A DNA stretch of 64,000 bases from Corynebacterium phocae. GTDB taxonomy: Bacteria; Actinomycetota; Actinomycetes; Mycobacteriales; Mycobacteriaceae. The notes beneath the pieces were generated by a model. That model saw only the letters and a program-made list of their open reading frames with translations. It ran no database searches and was not told where the DNA came from. The position numbers and the translations under genes were made by a program. The stretch spans positions 1 through 64,000 of the forward strand of contig NZ_VXKJ01000037.1 in assembly GCF_008693075.1 (NCBI RefSeq), read 5' to 3'. Positions 57,538 through 64,000 of the stretch are shown piece after piece. How positions within the stretch are numbered: the first letter of the stretch is position 1; every line of letters begins with the position of its first letter.

Positions 57538-58120
57538 GGGCAACCTTGGCGGCATTGGTGCTGTTGCGGCGCCCCATGAGCTCAGGGAAGGCTGCGTGTA
57601 CAGCTACTGCGATGGCAACGATTACGGCCATTTTGATGAGGTCGAAGCCAATGAAGGGTGCCTGCGCCAGCACTGCCGCCTGCAGATCCATGCCTGCGCG
57701 GAGGATGAGCCCAGCTATTCCCAATCCGTACTGGATGGCCAAACCTGCCAAAGCGGCTGCGGCCATGACACCGGTCATGGCGCCCTTGCTCCGCGGGGCG
57801 CGGTAAGCAATAGCTCCGGAGACAAAGGGTGCAAAGATATAGCCGATGATGTAGCCCACCGTGGGACCGGACAGGGCGGCCAACACCGTCCTTCCTCCGG
57901 CAAGGACAGGAAAGGCAAGACCCAGCAGGAGGAAAAGCAGTCCAACGTAGAGGCCACGGCGCCCGCCTAGGACTAGGCCGGCCAAGATCAATGCCGCGTT
58001 TTGTAGCACGATGGGTACCCCGGCCGCACCAGTGGGGATAGAAACAAAGGCAAGGACTATGACCAGGGCGGTGAATACGGCGATATACGCGAGATTGCTC
58101 GCAGTCGAATTTTTGTACAT
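57530..58120 (-). CDS. bioY: biotin transporter substrate-binding membrane protein BioY
   Basis: The substrate-binding S component for biotin. The start at 58120 (MYKNSTASN) gives 196 residues and about six hydrophobic segments; the upstream extension to 58207 is polar and unlike the family. The conserved GTPVVLQN-like GVPIVLQNAALILAGLVLGGRRG and a GPTVGYIIGY motif are present. It is first in the bioYMN operon. Corynebacteria are typically biotin auxotrophs, so this uptake system is likely essential. Confidence 0.93.
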   Translation of the reverse strand: MYKNSTASNLAYIAVFTALVIVLAFVSIPTGAAGVPIVLQNAALILAGLVLGGRRGLYVGLLFLLLGLAFPVLAGGRTVLAALSGPTVGYIIGYIFAPFVSGAIAYRAPRSKGAMTGVMAAAALAGLAIQYGLGIAGLILRAGMDLQAAVLAQAPFIGFDLIKMAVIVAIAVAVHAAFPELMGRRNSTNAAKVAHA

Positions 58121-58286
58121 GGAACAAAACCTTAGCACTGCTAGATTGCCCCAGGAAGATTGCCTAATTGAACAGCGTCTAGCTGCGGGTTCTCGGGCTA
58201 TCCGCACCCGTAGATGTAGCGTCGCGTTTCGGGCCGGTCGAGCGCGGAGCTTTAGCTGCGCGGGTGCCTAGCGGTAGGATTGGGGA

Positions 58287-58538
58287 ATGCGACTAACGGA
58301 GTACCAGCGGCTGATTAGAGACGAATTTGGCACACAGAAGGCGGGGTGGGTTTCCCACTCCCATGTGGTGTCACGCCTAGGTGATACTCCCGATAATCTA
58401 ATTGAACGCGGAGTTGATCCGGGGAAGGTCTGGGAGGGCTTGTGTGACGATTTTGAGGTTCCCCAGGTCCGTAGGTTGGGCAACGACGTACAGGATGGGC
58501 AAGCTCCCGTCGGGCGTGAGTACACACGCCGCACCTAA
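58287..58538 (+). CDS. DUF3046 family protein
   Basis: An 83-residue protein of the actinobacterial DUF3046 family, usually found beside recA. Conserved parts are MRLTEYQRLIRDEFG and SHVVSRLGDTPDNLIERG, ending CDDFEVP-RR-like. The function is unknown. It ends two bases before the recA SOS box. Confidence 0.88.
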   Translation: MRLTEYQRLIRDEFGTQKAGWVSHSHVVSRLGDTPDNLIERGVDPGKVWEGLCDDFEVPQVRRLGNDVQDGQAPVGREYTRRT

Positions 58539-58539
58539 T

Positions 58540-58569
58540 TCGAACATCTTTGCGCATTTTGTGTAGGAT
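58540..58569 (+). promoter_or_regulatory. recA promoter with LexA (SOS) box
   Basis: TCGAACATCTTTGCGC (58540-58555) matches the actinobacterial SOS consensus TCGAAMANNTGTTCGA at all but three defined positions. It overlaps the -35 region of an extended -10 element TGTAGGAT (core TAGGAT 58564-58569). LexA bound there would block recA transcription. Confidence 0.65.
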
Positions 58570-58608
58570 TGTCTACGTGAAAGTTTAAAGTAGGTTCGTG
58601 GAAAGAAG

Positions 58609-58770
58609 ATGCAGCCGCAAGACTCTGGAAGGATAAATTCCGTGAGTCAGGGATCCTTTGGTAGGGAAACCGCGTCTAATCTTTTTCAAGAGCCCTCCCC
58701 GGATGGCTGGGTTAACAACCACGCAGCGAAGCACCACACTTACAAACCTCAACAATTTCTAAAAAGGTAG
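58609..58770 (+). CDS. small upstream ORF in the recA leader
   Basis: An open frame of 53 codons from ATG 58609, or 42 codons from GTG 58642, ending at TAG 58768-58770, six bases before the recA ATG and in the same frame as recA. The GTG has GGAAGGA (58627-58633) eight bases upstream, a near-ideal ribosome site. That site and start lie inside a hairpin (GACTC 58621-58625 with GAGTC 58644-58648, plus GGAA/TTCC). The stop overlaps the recA ribosome-site region. The peptide is polar (it begins SQGSFGRETASN and ends KPQQFLKR), and I do not recognise it. It may be a regulatory leader peptide or chance. Confidence 0.4.
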   Translation: MQPQDSGRINSVSQGSFGRETASNLFQEPSPDGWVNNHAAKHHTYKPQQFLKR

Positions 58771-58776
58771 GACACC

Positions 58777-59919
58777 ATGGCTGGGAAGACAAAGAAAACC
58801 ACAAAACCATCCTCGCGCGGTAATGACCGCCAGAAGGCGCTTGATGCGGCAATGTCGCTCATTGAGAAAGACTTCGGTAAGGGCGCAGTCATGCGATTGG
58901 GTGATGACAACCGTCCACCCATTAAGGTAATTTCCTCCGGTAACACGGCAATAGATATCGCCCTGGGTATCGGCGGTTTTCCTCGTGGCCGCGTTGTGGA
59001 GATCTACGGACCAGAGTCTTCCGGTAAGACCACGGTGGCCCTCCACGCAATTGCCTCAGCGCAAAAAGCAGGCGGCATAGCGGCCTTCATTGACGCAGAG
59101 CATGCCCTTGACCCAGAGTATGCACGTCTGCTGGGTGTTGACACGGATAACCTCCTAGTGTCCCAGCCGGACACCGGTGAGCAGGCTTTGGAAATCGCAG
59201 ACATGCTGGTTCGCTCCGGAGCTATTGACATCATTGTCATCGACTCGGTGGCGGCGCTAACCCCCAAAGCGGAAATCGAAGGAGAGATGGGGGATAGCCA
59301 CGTCGGTTTGCAGGCACGTCTCATGTCCCAAGCCTTGCGCAAGATGACCGGCGCGCTGTACAACTCCGGCACAACTGCCATCTTTATTAACCAGTTGCGC
59401 GAAAAGATTGGCGTGATGTTTGGCTCACCGGAAACCACCACCGGTGGTAAGGCTCTTAAATTCTATGCTTCCGTGCGCTGCGACATTCGCCGTATTCAAA
59501 CGCTCAAGGATGGCCAGGACGCTATTGGTAACCGCACCAAGTTGAAAGTGGTGAAAAATAAGGTTTCCCCACCGTTTAAGATTGCTGAATTTGACATCAT
59601 GTACGGGGAAGGAATCTCCAGGGAATCCTCGATTATTGACCTTGGCGTAGAAAACGGCTTCATCAAGAAGTCCGGTTCGTGGTTCACCTATGAAGGGGAC
59701 CAACTGGGGCAGGGTAAGGAAAAAGCCCGAAACTTCTTGAAGGACAACCCGGAGTTAGCTGATGAGATTGAAAAGAAGATCTTTGTAAAGCTAGGCGTTG
59801 GTGAGGCAGCGGCGGATGCCGCAGCAGAGGGCGTGGCTATGGACGTTCCGGGTGCTGATGACCCTTTGAGTGATGATTCGGTGGATTTGGTTCCAACCGT
59901 TGACTTCGACGATGACTAA
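58777..59919 (+). CDS. recA: recombinase RecA
   Basis: The strand-exchange ATPase and SOS co-protease. It has 380 residues. Walker [10 protein letters not shown], the DNA-binding loop L2 ([20 protein letters not shown]) and the C-terminal acidic tail ([20 protein letters not shown]) are present. There is no intein, unlike M. tuberculosis RecA. It is preceded by an SOS-type promoter with a leader of about 200 bases and followed 28 bases later by recX. Confidence 0.98.
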   Translation: MAGKTKKTTKPSSRGNDRQKALDAAMSLIEKDFGKGAVMRLGDDNRPPIKVISSGNTAIDIALGIGGFPRGRVVEIYGPESSGKTTVALHAIASAQKAGGIAAFIDAEHALDPEYARLLGVDTDNLLVSQPDTGEQALEIADMLVRSGAIDIIVIDSVAALTPKAEIEGEMGDSHVGLQARLMSQALRKMTGALYNSGTTAIFINQLREKIGVMFGSPETTTGGKALKFYASVRCDIRRIQTLKDGQDAIGNRTKLKVVKNKVSPPFKIAEFDIMYGEGISRESSIIDLGVENGFIKKSGSWFTYEGDQLGQGKEKARNFLKDNPELADEIEKKIFVKLGVGEAAADAAAEGVAMDVPGADDPLSDDSVDLVPTVDFDDD

Positions 59920-59947
59920 GACGCCCTCACAAGATTGGATATAGTTT

Positions 59948-60541
59948 ATGAACAAGCCCGCCCCTGAAAAGCTGGAAAAGTTGCGCAAAGCGCTAGAAAA
60001 CTTTGAATCCGGTGATTCAGGCGGCGGGCTTTTTGATGAGCAACTGGAGACAGAAAAATCCAGCGTCCGCAGCCGCGCCTTGTTGCTCCTTGACCAGCGT
60101 GGCAGGTCCAGGCAAGAACTGCGTCACAGGTTGCTGCGGCTGGATTTTGCTCCGGAGATTGTTGATGAGGTTTTGGATGACTTGGAAAGGGTCCGGCTCA
60201 TCGACGACTTCGCCTTTGCCCAGGAGTGGGTCAGGCAACGCCACGCAGCTAAAGGAAAGTCCGCTGCGGTCCTAGAGCAAGAACTTGTCCGCAAAGGGGT
60301 CGGGGAAGCGGCGCGTAACCAGGCGTTGGAACAGGTCACCGCCGAGTCTGAGGAGGAAATTGCGTGGAAACTGGCGCGCAAAAAGGCGCGGTCCATCAAA
60401 GAAATTCCGCAGGGGCGTCAGGAAAATGACAAGGTCCTCAGACGCGTGGTGGGTGTGCTAGCGCGAAGAGGTTTTTCGATGGGCGTGGCTTTGCCCGTTG
60501 CAAAAGAAGCCATCAGCGAGCGCTGCCAGGAGCTTTCTTAA
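59948..60541 (+). CDS. recX: regulatory protein RecX
   Basis: Modulates RecA filament growth, usually as an inhibitor. It has 197 residues, with an N-terminal polar extension of about 40 residues before the three-helix RecX repeats: RGRSRQELRHRLLRLDF, DDFAFAQEWVRQRHAAKGKS and a C-terminal VLARRGFSMGVALPVAKEAI. It lies immediately downstream of recA and is probably co-transcribed. Confidence 0.94.
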   Translation: MNKPAPEKLEKLRKALENFESGDSGGGLFDEQLETEKSSVRSRALLLLDQRGRSRQELRHRLLRLDFAPEIVDEVLDDLERVRLIDDFAFAQEWVRQRHAAKGKSAAVLEQELVRKGVGEAARNQALEQVTAESEEEIAWKLARKKARSIKEIPQGRQENDKVLRRVVGVLARRGFSMGVALPVAKEAISERCQELS

Positions 60542-60593
60542 GACTCCACAGTTGACGGAGCGGTATCCCAGTGGCGCGCCCCGGAAAGCGAAA

Positions 60594-60631
60594 CCGGCCT
60601 GCACGCTTCCTTGGGGGAGCGTCCAGGCCGG
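60594..60631. terminator. hairpin between recX and gluD
   Basis: CCGGCCTG (60594-60601) pairs with CAGGCCGG (60624-60631), with inner CGCT/AGCG. The genes on either side converge. No long T-tract is present. Confidence 0.6.
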
Positions 60632-60658
60632 GAATCCGCGAGTGTGGCTAGAGAAGTA

Positions 60659-61597
60659 TTACTCTGCCGGGTTGCGGATCTGCTTGTACTGCGGGTTGTG
60701 CCAGTCAGCGTTGACTTGGTCTTTAGTTTCCAGACCCTGGTCTTCGTGGTGTGGGACCTTGGCCACAATGTTCTTGCGGGCGCGTCCGGCGCGAAGCTGG
60801 TGCTCAATTCGCTCGGCTAGCTTTGTCAAACCCCAGTTGATGATGATCATGATGAGGGCAACGACGATGAGCGAGGCAAAGAAGTTCTTGTTGTAGGACG
60901 CGGATTGAATACCGGAACGGACAACTTCCACGTAGCCAATCTGGTAACCCAGCGCGGAGTCTTTCAGTGCAATGACCATTTGCGATATCAACGCCGGAAG
61001 CATTGCCGCCGTAGCCTGGGGCAGCAAGATGCGGTACATAGTCTGCCGGTGTGACAGGCCAAGCGCTTTGGCTGCCTCAGTTTGGCCGTTTGGCAGAGAC
61101 TTGATGCCGGCGCGGAGGATTTCCGCGATGACAGATCCGTTGTAGAGCGTCAGTGCGAATACCACTGCGCTAAAGCCCAACTGCCGGGAGGGGACAACGT
61201 TGTAGACGGCGAACATCTGGTAGGCGAAGATCATCAGTAGCAGCACCGGAATGGCGCGGAAGAACTCCACGACGACGCCACAGAAGGTTCGGATGATCTT
61301 GCTCTCGGACAGACGTCCAAGGCCAAAGAGGACGCCGAAGACCACAGCGAACAGGATGGAGGCGATTGCCGCCAGGATTGTGCCCTTTAGACCTGGCAGG
61401 AGGTACGTAGTCCACGTGTTGGAGTTGAGGAACGGCGTCCACAGTTTTGCCGCGAGCTGGCCCTCATTGTGAAGGGTCCATAAGATCCAGGCGATTGCTA
61501 GTGCAACGAAGACTGCGGTAGCGATGGTGATGATGGTGTTTAAACGGCGGCCTTTAGGGCCCGGTGCGTCGTAGAGGACGGTAGCGCGTACTCCCAT
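60659..61597 (-). CDS. gluD: glutamate ABC transporter permease GluD
   Basis: 312 residues; an inner-membrane permease of the polar amino acid ABC family with about six hydrophobic segments. The EAA motif [22 protein letters not shown] contacts the ATPase. Its start overlaps the gluC stop by one base (TAATG). The long C-terminal polar tail of about 45 residues is seen in other corynebacterial GluD. It is the last gene of gluABCD. Confidence 0.93.
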   Translation of the reverse strand: MGVRATVLYDAPGPKGRRLNTIITIATAVFVALAIAWILWTLHNEGQLAAKLWTPFLNSNTWTTYLLPGLKGTILAAIASILFAVVFGVLFGLGRLSESKIIRTFCGVVVEFFRAIPVLLLMIFAYQMFAVYNVVPSRQLGFSAVVFALTLYNGSVIAEILRAGIKSLPNGQTEAAKALGLSHRQTMYRILLPQATAAMLPALISQMVIALKDSALGYQIGYVEVVRSGIQSASYNKNFFASLIVVALIMIIINWGLTKLAERIEHQLRAGRARKNIVAKVPHHEDQGLETKDQVNADWHNPQYKQIRNPAE

Positions 61598-62283
61598 TAT
61601 TTCTTCACCGCCATTTTCTCAGAAAGTTTGCCAAGTCCTAGTCCCATAGGGAGGGTTAACGCCACGAAACCTGCTGCGAAGATCAAGAAAATGATGAAAA
61701 GCTGGCTGGCGTGCATTTCGATGGTTGATTTCATCACCAGGGACGCTTCCGCAACACCGATTGCGGAGGCAATAGTGGTGTTTTTGGTCAATGCAATCAA
61801 GGTATTACCCAAAGGTACGATCGCGGCTCGCAGTGCTTGGGGAAAGATGATCTTGCTAAAAGTTTGGCTGAAGCTAAGCCCCAAGGACCGTGCGGCCTCG
61901 GCTTGTCCGAAAGACACGGTATTAATGCCGGAGCGCAGGGACTCCGCTACAAATGCAGCGGTGTAGATGGTGAAGCCCACGATAGCCAGGCGGAAGTTGT
62001 TGTCCACAATGAAGGTGGGGGACTCCCGGTTAGCAAGGGTGAGACCCAGGTTTTGGTAGAGGCCAAAGGAACAAAACAAAATGATCAGGGTCAGGGGAGT
62101 GTTTCGCACGATGGTGATGTAGCTGGTTGAGATACGACGCAGCACGCTCACGGGGGAGACTCGCATGGCGGTCAGTATGGTGCCCAGGATCATCGCGCCA
62201 ATGGCGGACCAGAAGGTCAGCTGAATGGTCAGCCAAAAGGCCGGCCACAGGGCTGGTCCTAGTTGGTTCCACATGGAGCTCAT
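61597..62283 (-). CDS. gluC: glutamate ABC transporter permease GluC
   Basis: The partner permease to GluD, 228 residues, with about five hydrophobic segments. The EAA motif is [22 protein letters not shown]. It follows gluB after a large hairpin and overlaps gluD. Together with GluD it forms the membrane channel. Confidence 0.94.
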   Translation of the reverse strand: MSSMWNQLGPALWPAFWLTIQLTFWSAIGAMILGTILTAMRVSPVSVLRRISTSYITIVRNTPLTLIILFCSFGLYQNLGLTLANRESPTFIVDNNFRLAIVGFTIYTAAFVAESLRSGINTVSFGQAEAARSLGLSFSQTFSKIIFPQALRAAIVPLGNTLIALTKNTTIASAIGVAEASLVMKSTIEMHASQLFIIFLIFAAGFVALTLPMGLGLGKLSEKMAVKK

Positions 62284-62301
62284 GATTTCTCCTTGAATGA
62301 G

Positions 62302-62332
62302 GGAAAGGGCAAGAGCAGCTCTTGCCCTTTCC
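62302..62332 (-). other. long intercistronic hairpin between gluB and gluC
   Basis: GGAAAGGGCAAGAGC (62302-62316) and its perfect complement (62318-62332) form 15-base arms separated by one base. On the minus strand it follows the gluB stop and precedes the gluC ribosome site. Such hairpins often protect the binding-protein mRNA and lower permease expression. Confidence 0.85.
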
Positions 62333-62358
62333 AGTCGGGATGTGGGTGATGAAAAGGA

Positions 62359-63234
62359 TTAGGAGTTCAGGAAGCTCAGGTCACCTGGGGTGCCTGGGTC
62401 GATTTCGTCGCCTGCGCCCAGGTTGGCGGAAACGATCTTGTCGAACTCGCCGGAGTCGAGCATCTCATTCAGGGCGGCGTTTACAGCGTCAGTGCCAGCC
62501 TGGTCGTCCTTCATCAGGCCAATACCGTAGTACTCATTGGTGAAGGGCTCACCGTCTTTGTCAAGCTTGACTACCTTGAACTCGCCTGGGGTCTGAGCGG
62601 CGTAGCCGTTGAGGATGGTTGCGTCAGTGGACAGGGCGTCAACGTTGCCCTGGGACAGAGCCTCAACACAGGATGAGTAGGTGTCGTATTCCTGCAGCTG
62701 CACGGTAGGCAGCGCTTCCTTGATCTTCTGTGCCGGGGTGGATCCGGTAACCGAGCAAAGAATCTTGCCGTCCAGGTCTTTAAGGCCCTTGATTTCGGTG
62801 TTGGATTCCTGGGTCAGCAGCGCTTGGTGAGTCAGCAGGTACGGGCCGCCAAAGTTTACGGACTCAGCACGGGAGGGGTTGATGGAGTAGGTAGCAGCAA
62901 TGAGGTCTACCTCGCCGTTTTGGATTAGGGTCTCGCGCTGCGCGGAGGGGGTCTCGCGCCACTCAATTTCTGGCGCGTCCCAGCCGTTTTCTTCGGCGAT
63001 GTGGTTGACAACGTAGGTGGCTACGTCCACGTCCAAGCCGGACATCGAGCCGTCGCCCTCGCGCAGGCCCAGGCCAGGCTGGTCGTACTTGGTACCCAGG
63101 GTAACGCTCCCGGATTCGATTGCTTCGAGCAAGCTCTGGCCTTCACCGGCGGAGTCGCCGCAGGCGGTGAGCAGGGTAGCGGCTAGGGCTACAGATGAGA
63201 TGGATGCGATGGTGCGGAAGTTCTTGTTCAACAT
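62359..63234 (-). CDS. gluB: glutamate-binding lipoprotein GluB
   Basis: The extracellular substrate-binding protein of the glutamate transporter, anchored as a lipoprotein: the signal peptide ends in a LLTAC lipobox near residue 24. It has 291 residues of family-3 solute-binding fold, with FDVDVAT-like GLDVDVATYVV and DLIAATYSINPSRAESVNFGGPYL typical of polar amino-acid binding. It follows gluA and precedes gluC. Confidence 0.95.
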   Translation of the reverse strand: MLNKNFRTIASISSVALAATLLTACGDSAGEGQSLLEAIESGSVTLGTKYDQPGLGLREGDGSMSGLDVDVATYVVNHIAEENGWDAPEIEWRETPSAQRETLIQNGEVDLIAATYSINPSRAESVNFGGPYLLTHQALLTQESNTEIKGLKDLDGKILCSVTGSTPAQKIKEALPTVQLQEYDTYSSCVEALSQGNVDALSTDATILNGYAAQTPGEFKVVKLDKDGEPFTNEYYGIGLMKDDQAGTDAVNAALNEMLDSGEFDKIVSANLGAGDEIDPGTPGDLSFLNS

Positions 63235-63293
63235 GGTAAAGCTCCTTGTTTCGGAAAATTGTATGAAAAAGAGGATGTGTAGCTAAGTGAAAA

Positions 63294-64000
63294 TTAGTGC
63301 AGAATCTTGCCAAGGAAGTCCTTGGCGCGGTCGGTCTGCGGGTTGGTGAAGAATGACTCAGGATCGGTGTCTTCGACAATCTGACCATCTGCCATAAATA
63401 GAATGCGGTGCGCTGCCTTGCGCGCAAAGCCCATCTCGTGGGTTACCACGACCATGGTCATGCCTTCGCGGGCTAGGTCGGTCATGACGTCGAGGACTTC
63501 GTTGACCATCTCGGGGTCCAGCGCGGAGGTGGGCTCATCGAAGAGCATCACCTTTGGCTTCATGGCTAGGGCGCGGGCAATAGCCACGCGTTGCTGCTGT
63601 CCGCCAGAGAGCTGCGCGGGGTACTTATCCGCCTGGTTGGCAATGCCCACGCGTTCGAGTAGTTCCATGGCCAGCTTGTCCGCGTCAGACTTGGACATCT
63701 TACGCACCTTGGTGGGCCCCAAAGTTACGTTGTCTTTGATGGTCAGGTGCGGGAAGAGGTTGAAGCTTTGGAAGACCATGCCCACGTCGGCGCGCAGGCG
63801 GGCCAATTCCTTGCCTTCTTCCGGAAGTTTTTCACCGTCGATGTAAATGCTGCCATCATCGATGGTTTCCAGCCGGTTGATAGTGCGGCATAGCGTAGAT
63901 TTGCCGGAACCCGAAGGGCCCAGAACTACCACCACGTCGCCTCGACCTATTTCCAGATCGATGTGAGTTAGAGCTTGAAAGTCATCGAAGAATTTGTTGA
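63294..64000 (-). CDS. gluA: glutamate ABC transporter ATPase GluA (5' end beyond the window)
   Basis: The ATPase of the gluABCD uptake system, truncated at the right edge; reading continues to base 64000 with [17 protein letters not shown], so only a few N-terminal residues are missing. Walker [10 protein letters not shown], signature [15 protein letters not shown] and Walker [13 protein letters not shown] are intact. It ends [23 protein letters not shown]. It is the first gene of the operon; the promoter lies outside the window. Confidence 0.95.
   Translation of the reverse strand, partial: NKFFDDFQALTHIDLEIGRGDVVVVLGPSGSGKSTLCRTINRLETIDDGSIYIDGEKLPEEGKELARLRADVGMVFQSFNLFPHLTIKDNVTLGPTKVRKMSKSDADKLAMELLERVGIANQADKYPAQLSGGQQQRVAIARALAMKPKVMLFDEPTSALDPEMVNEVLDVMTDLAREGMTMVVVTHEMGFARKAAHRILFMADGQIVEDTDPESFFTNPQTDRAKDFLGKILH

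Noticed and set aside
58777..59919. Possible intein in recA
   Set aside because: RecA here is 380 uninterrupted residues, so there is no intein.

Overview
This window is chromosomal DNA from a GC-rich actinobacterium, almost certainly a Corynebacterium. The evidence is mycothione reductase, ClgR, an rpsB with an Ala/Glu-rich tail, a gluABCD glutamate uptake operon, bioYMN, malate:quinone oxidoreductase, the pptH-pptT pair, and a gene order that, from memory, follows Corynebacterium glutamicum from the rpsB-tsf region to recA-recX-gluDCBA. I see no tRNA, rRNA, CRISPR array, insertion sequence or prophage. Almost all of it is core genome.

Layout. 1-7.4 kb: a GC-rich 23-bp repeat and a secreted M23 peptidase gene (minus), then a plus-strand translation and envelope block (rpsB, tsf, pyrH, frr, cdsA, rlmN) and a minus-strand DUF2631 gene. 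7.4-13.8 kb: dxr, a Rip1/RseP-like site-2 protease, ispG, a penicillin-binding protein and map. 13.9-24.8 kb: two tandem paralogous small secreted proteins, mycothione reductase, an alpha/beta hydrolase, mqo, SelO, a HIT-like DUF4921 protein, YaaA and proS. Several of these have redox or peroxide roles. 24.9-41.1 kb: a DoxX-like membrane protein and a DUF4439 lipoprotein, then the rimP-nusA-ylxR-infB-rbfA-nrnA block, a MATE exporter, pptH-pptT, truB/ribF, rpsO and pnp. 41.2-51.4 kb: an AMIN-like lipoprotein, dapB-thyX-dapA-rnj, a TIGR03085 protein and ftsK. 51.4-58.1 kb: TerC behind a yybP-ykoY-type manganese riboswitch, YciI, pgsA-cinA-clgR-pspA and bioYMN. 58.2-64 kb: DUF3046, recA-recX and the minus-strand gluABCD operon, with gluA running off the right edge.

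How the genes work together. Translation and RNA metabolism dominate: ribosomal proteins, elongation and initiation factors, ribosome maturation, RNase J and PNPase. dxr and ispG are two steps of the MEP isoprenoid pathway. dapB, thyX and dapA supply lysine/diaminopimelate and thymidylate. pptT and pptH catalyse opposite reactions on carrier proteins. clgR and pspA belong to the envelope and proteolytic stress response.

Most interesting non-coding structure: (i) the terC leader, where the 3' strand of the riboswitch aptamer is perfectly complementary to the terC ribosome binding site; (ii) a 53- or 42-codon upstream ORF in the recA leader, with a good ribosome site inside a hairpin and a stop six bases before recA; (iii) a 17-bp tandem repeat after proS whose units can alternately form the left arm of a terminator; (iv) a SigH-type, apparently leaderless promoter at clgR; (v) long perfect hairpins between gluB and gluC and directly against the start of the TIGR03085 gene. 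The best candidate for an uncharacterised protein system is the tandem pair of secreted, single-membrane-anchor paralogues at 13.9-14.9 kb. All coordinates and pairings were read by eye; no folding or database search was run.
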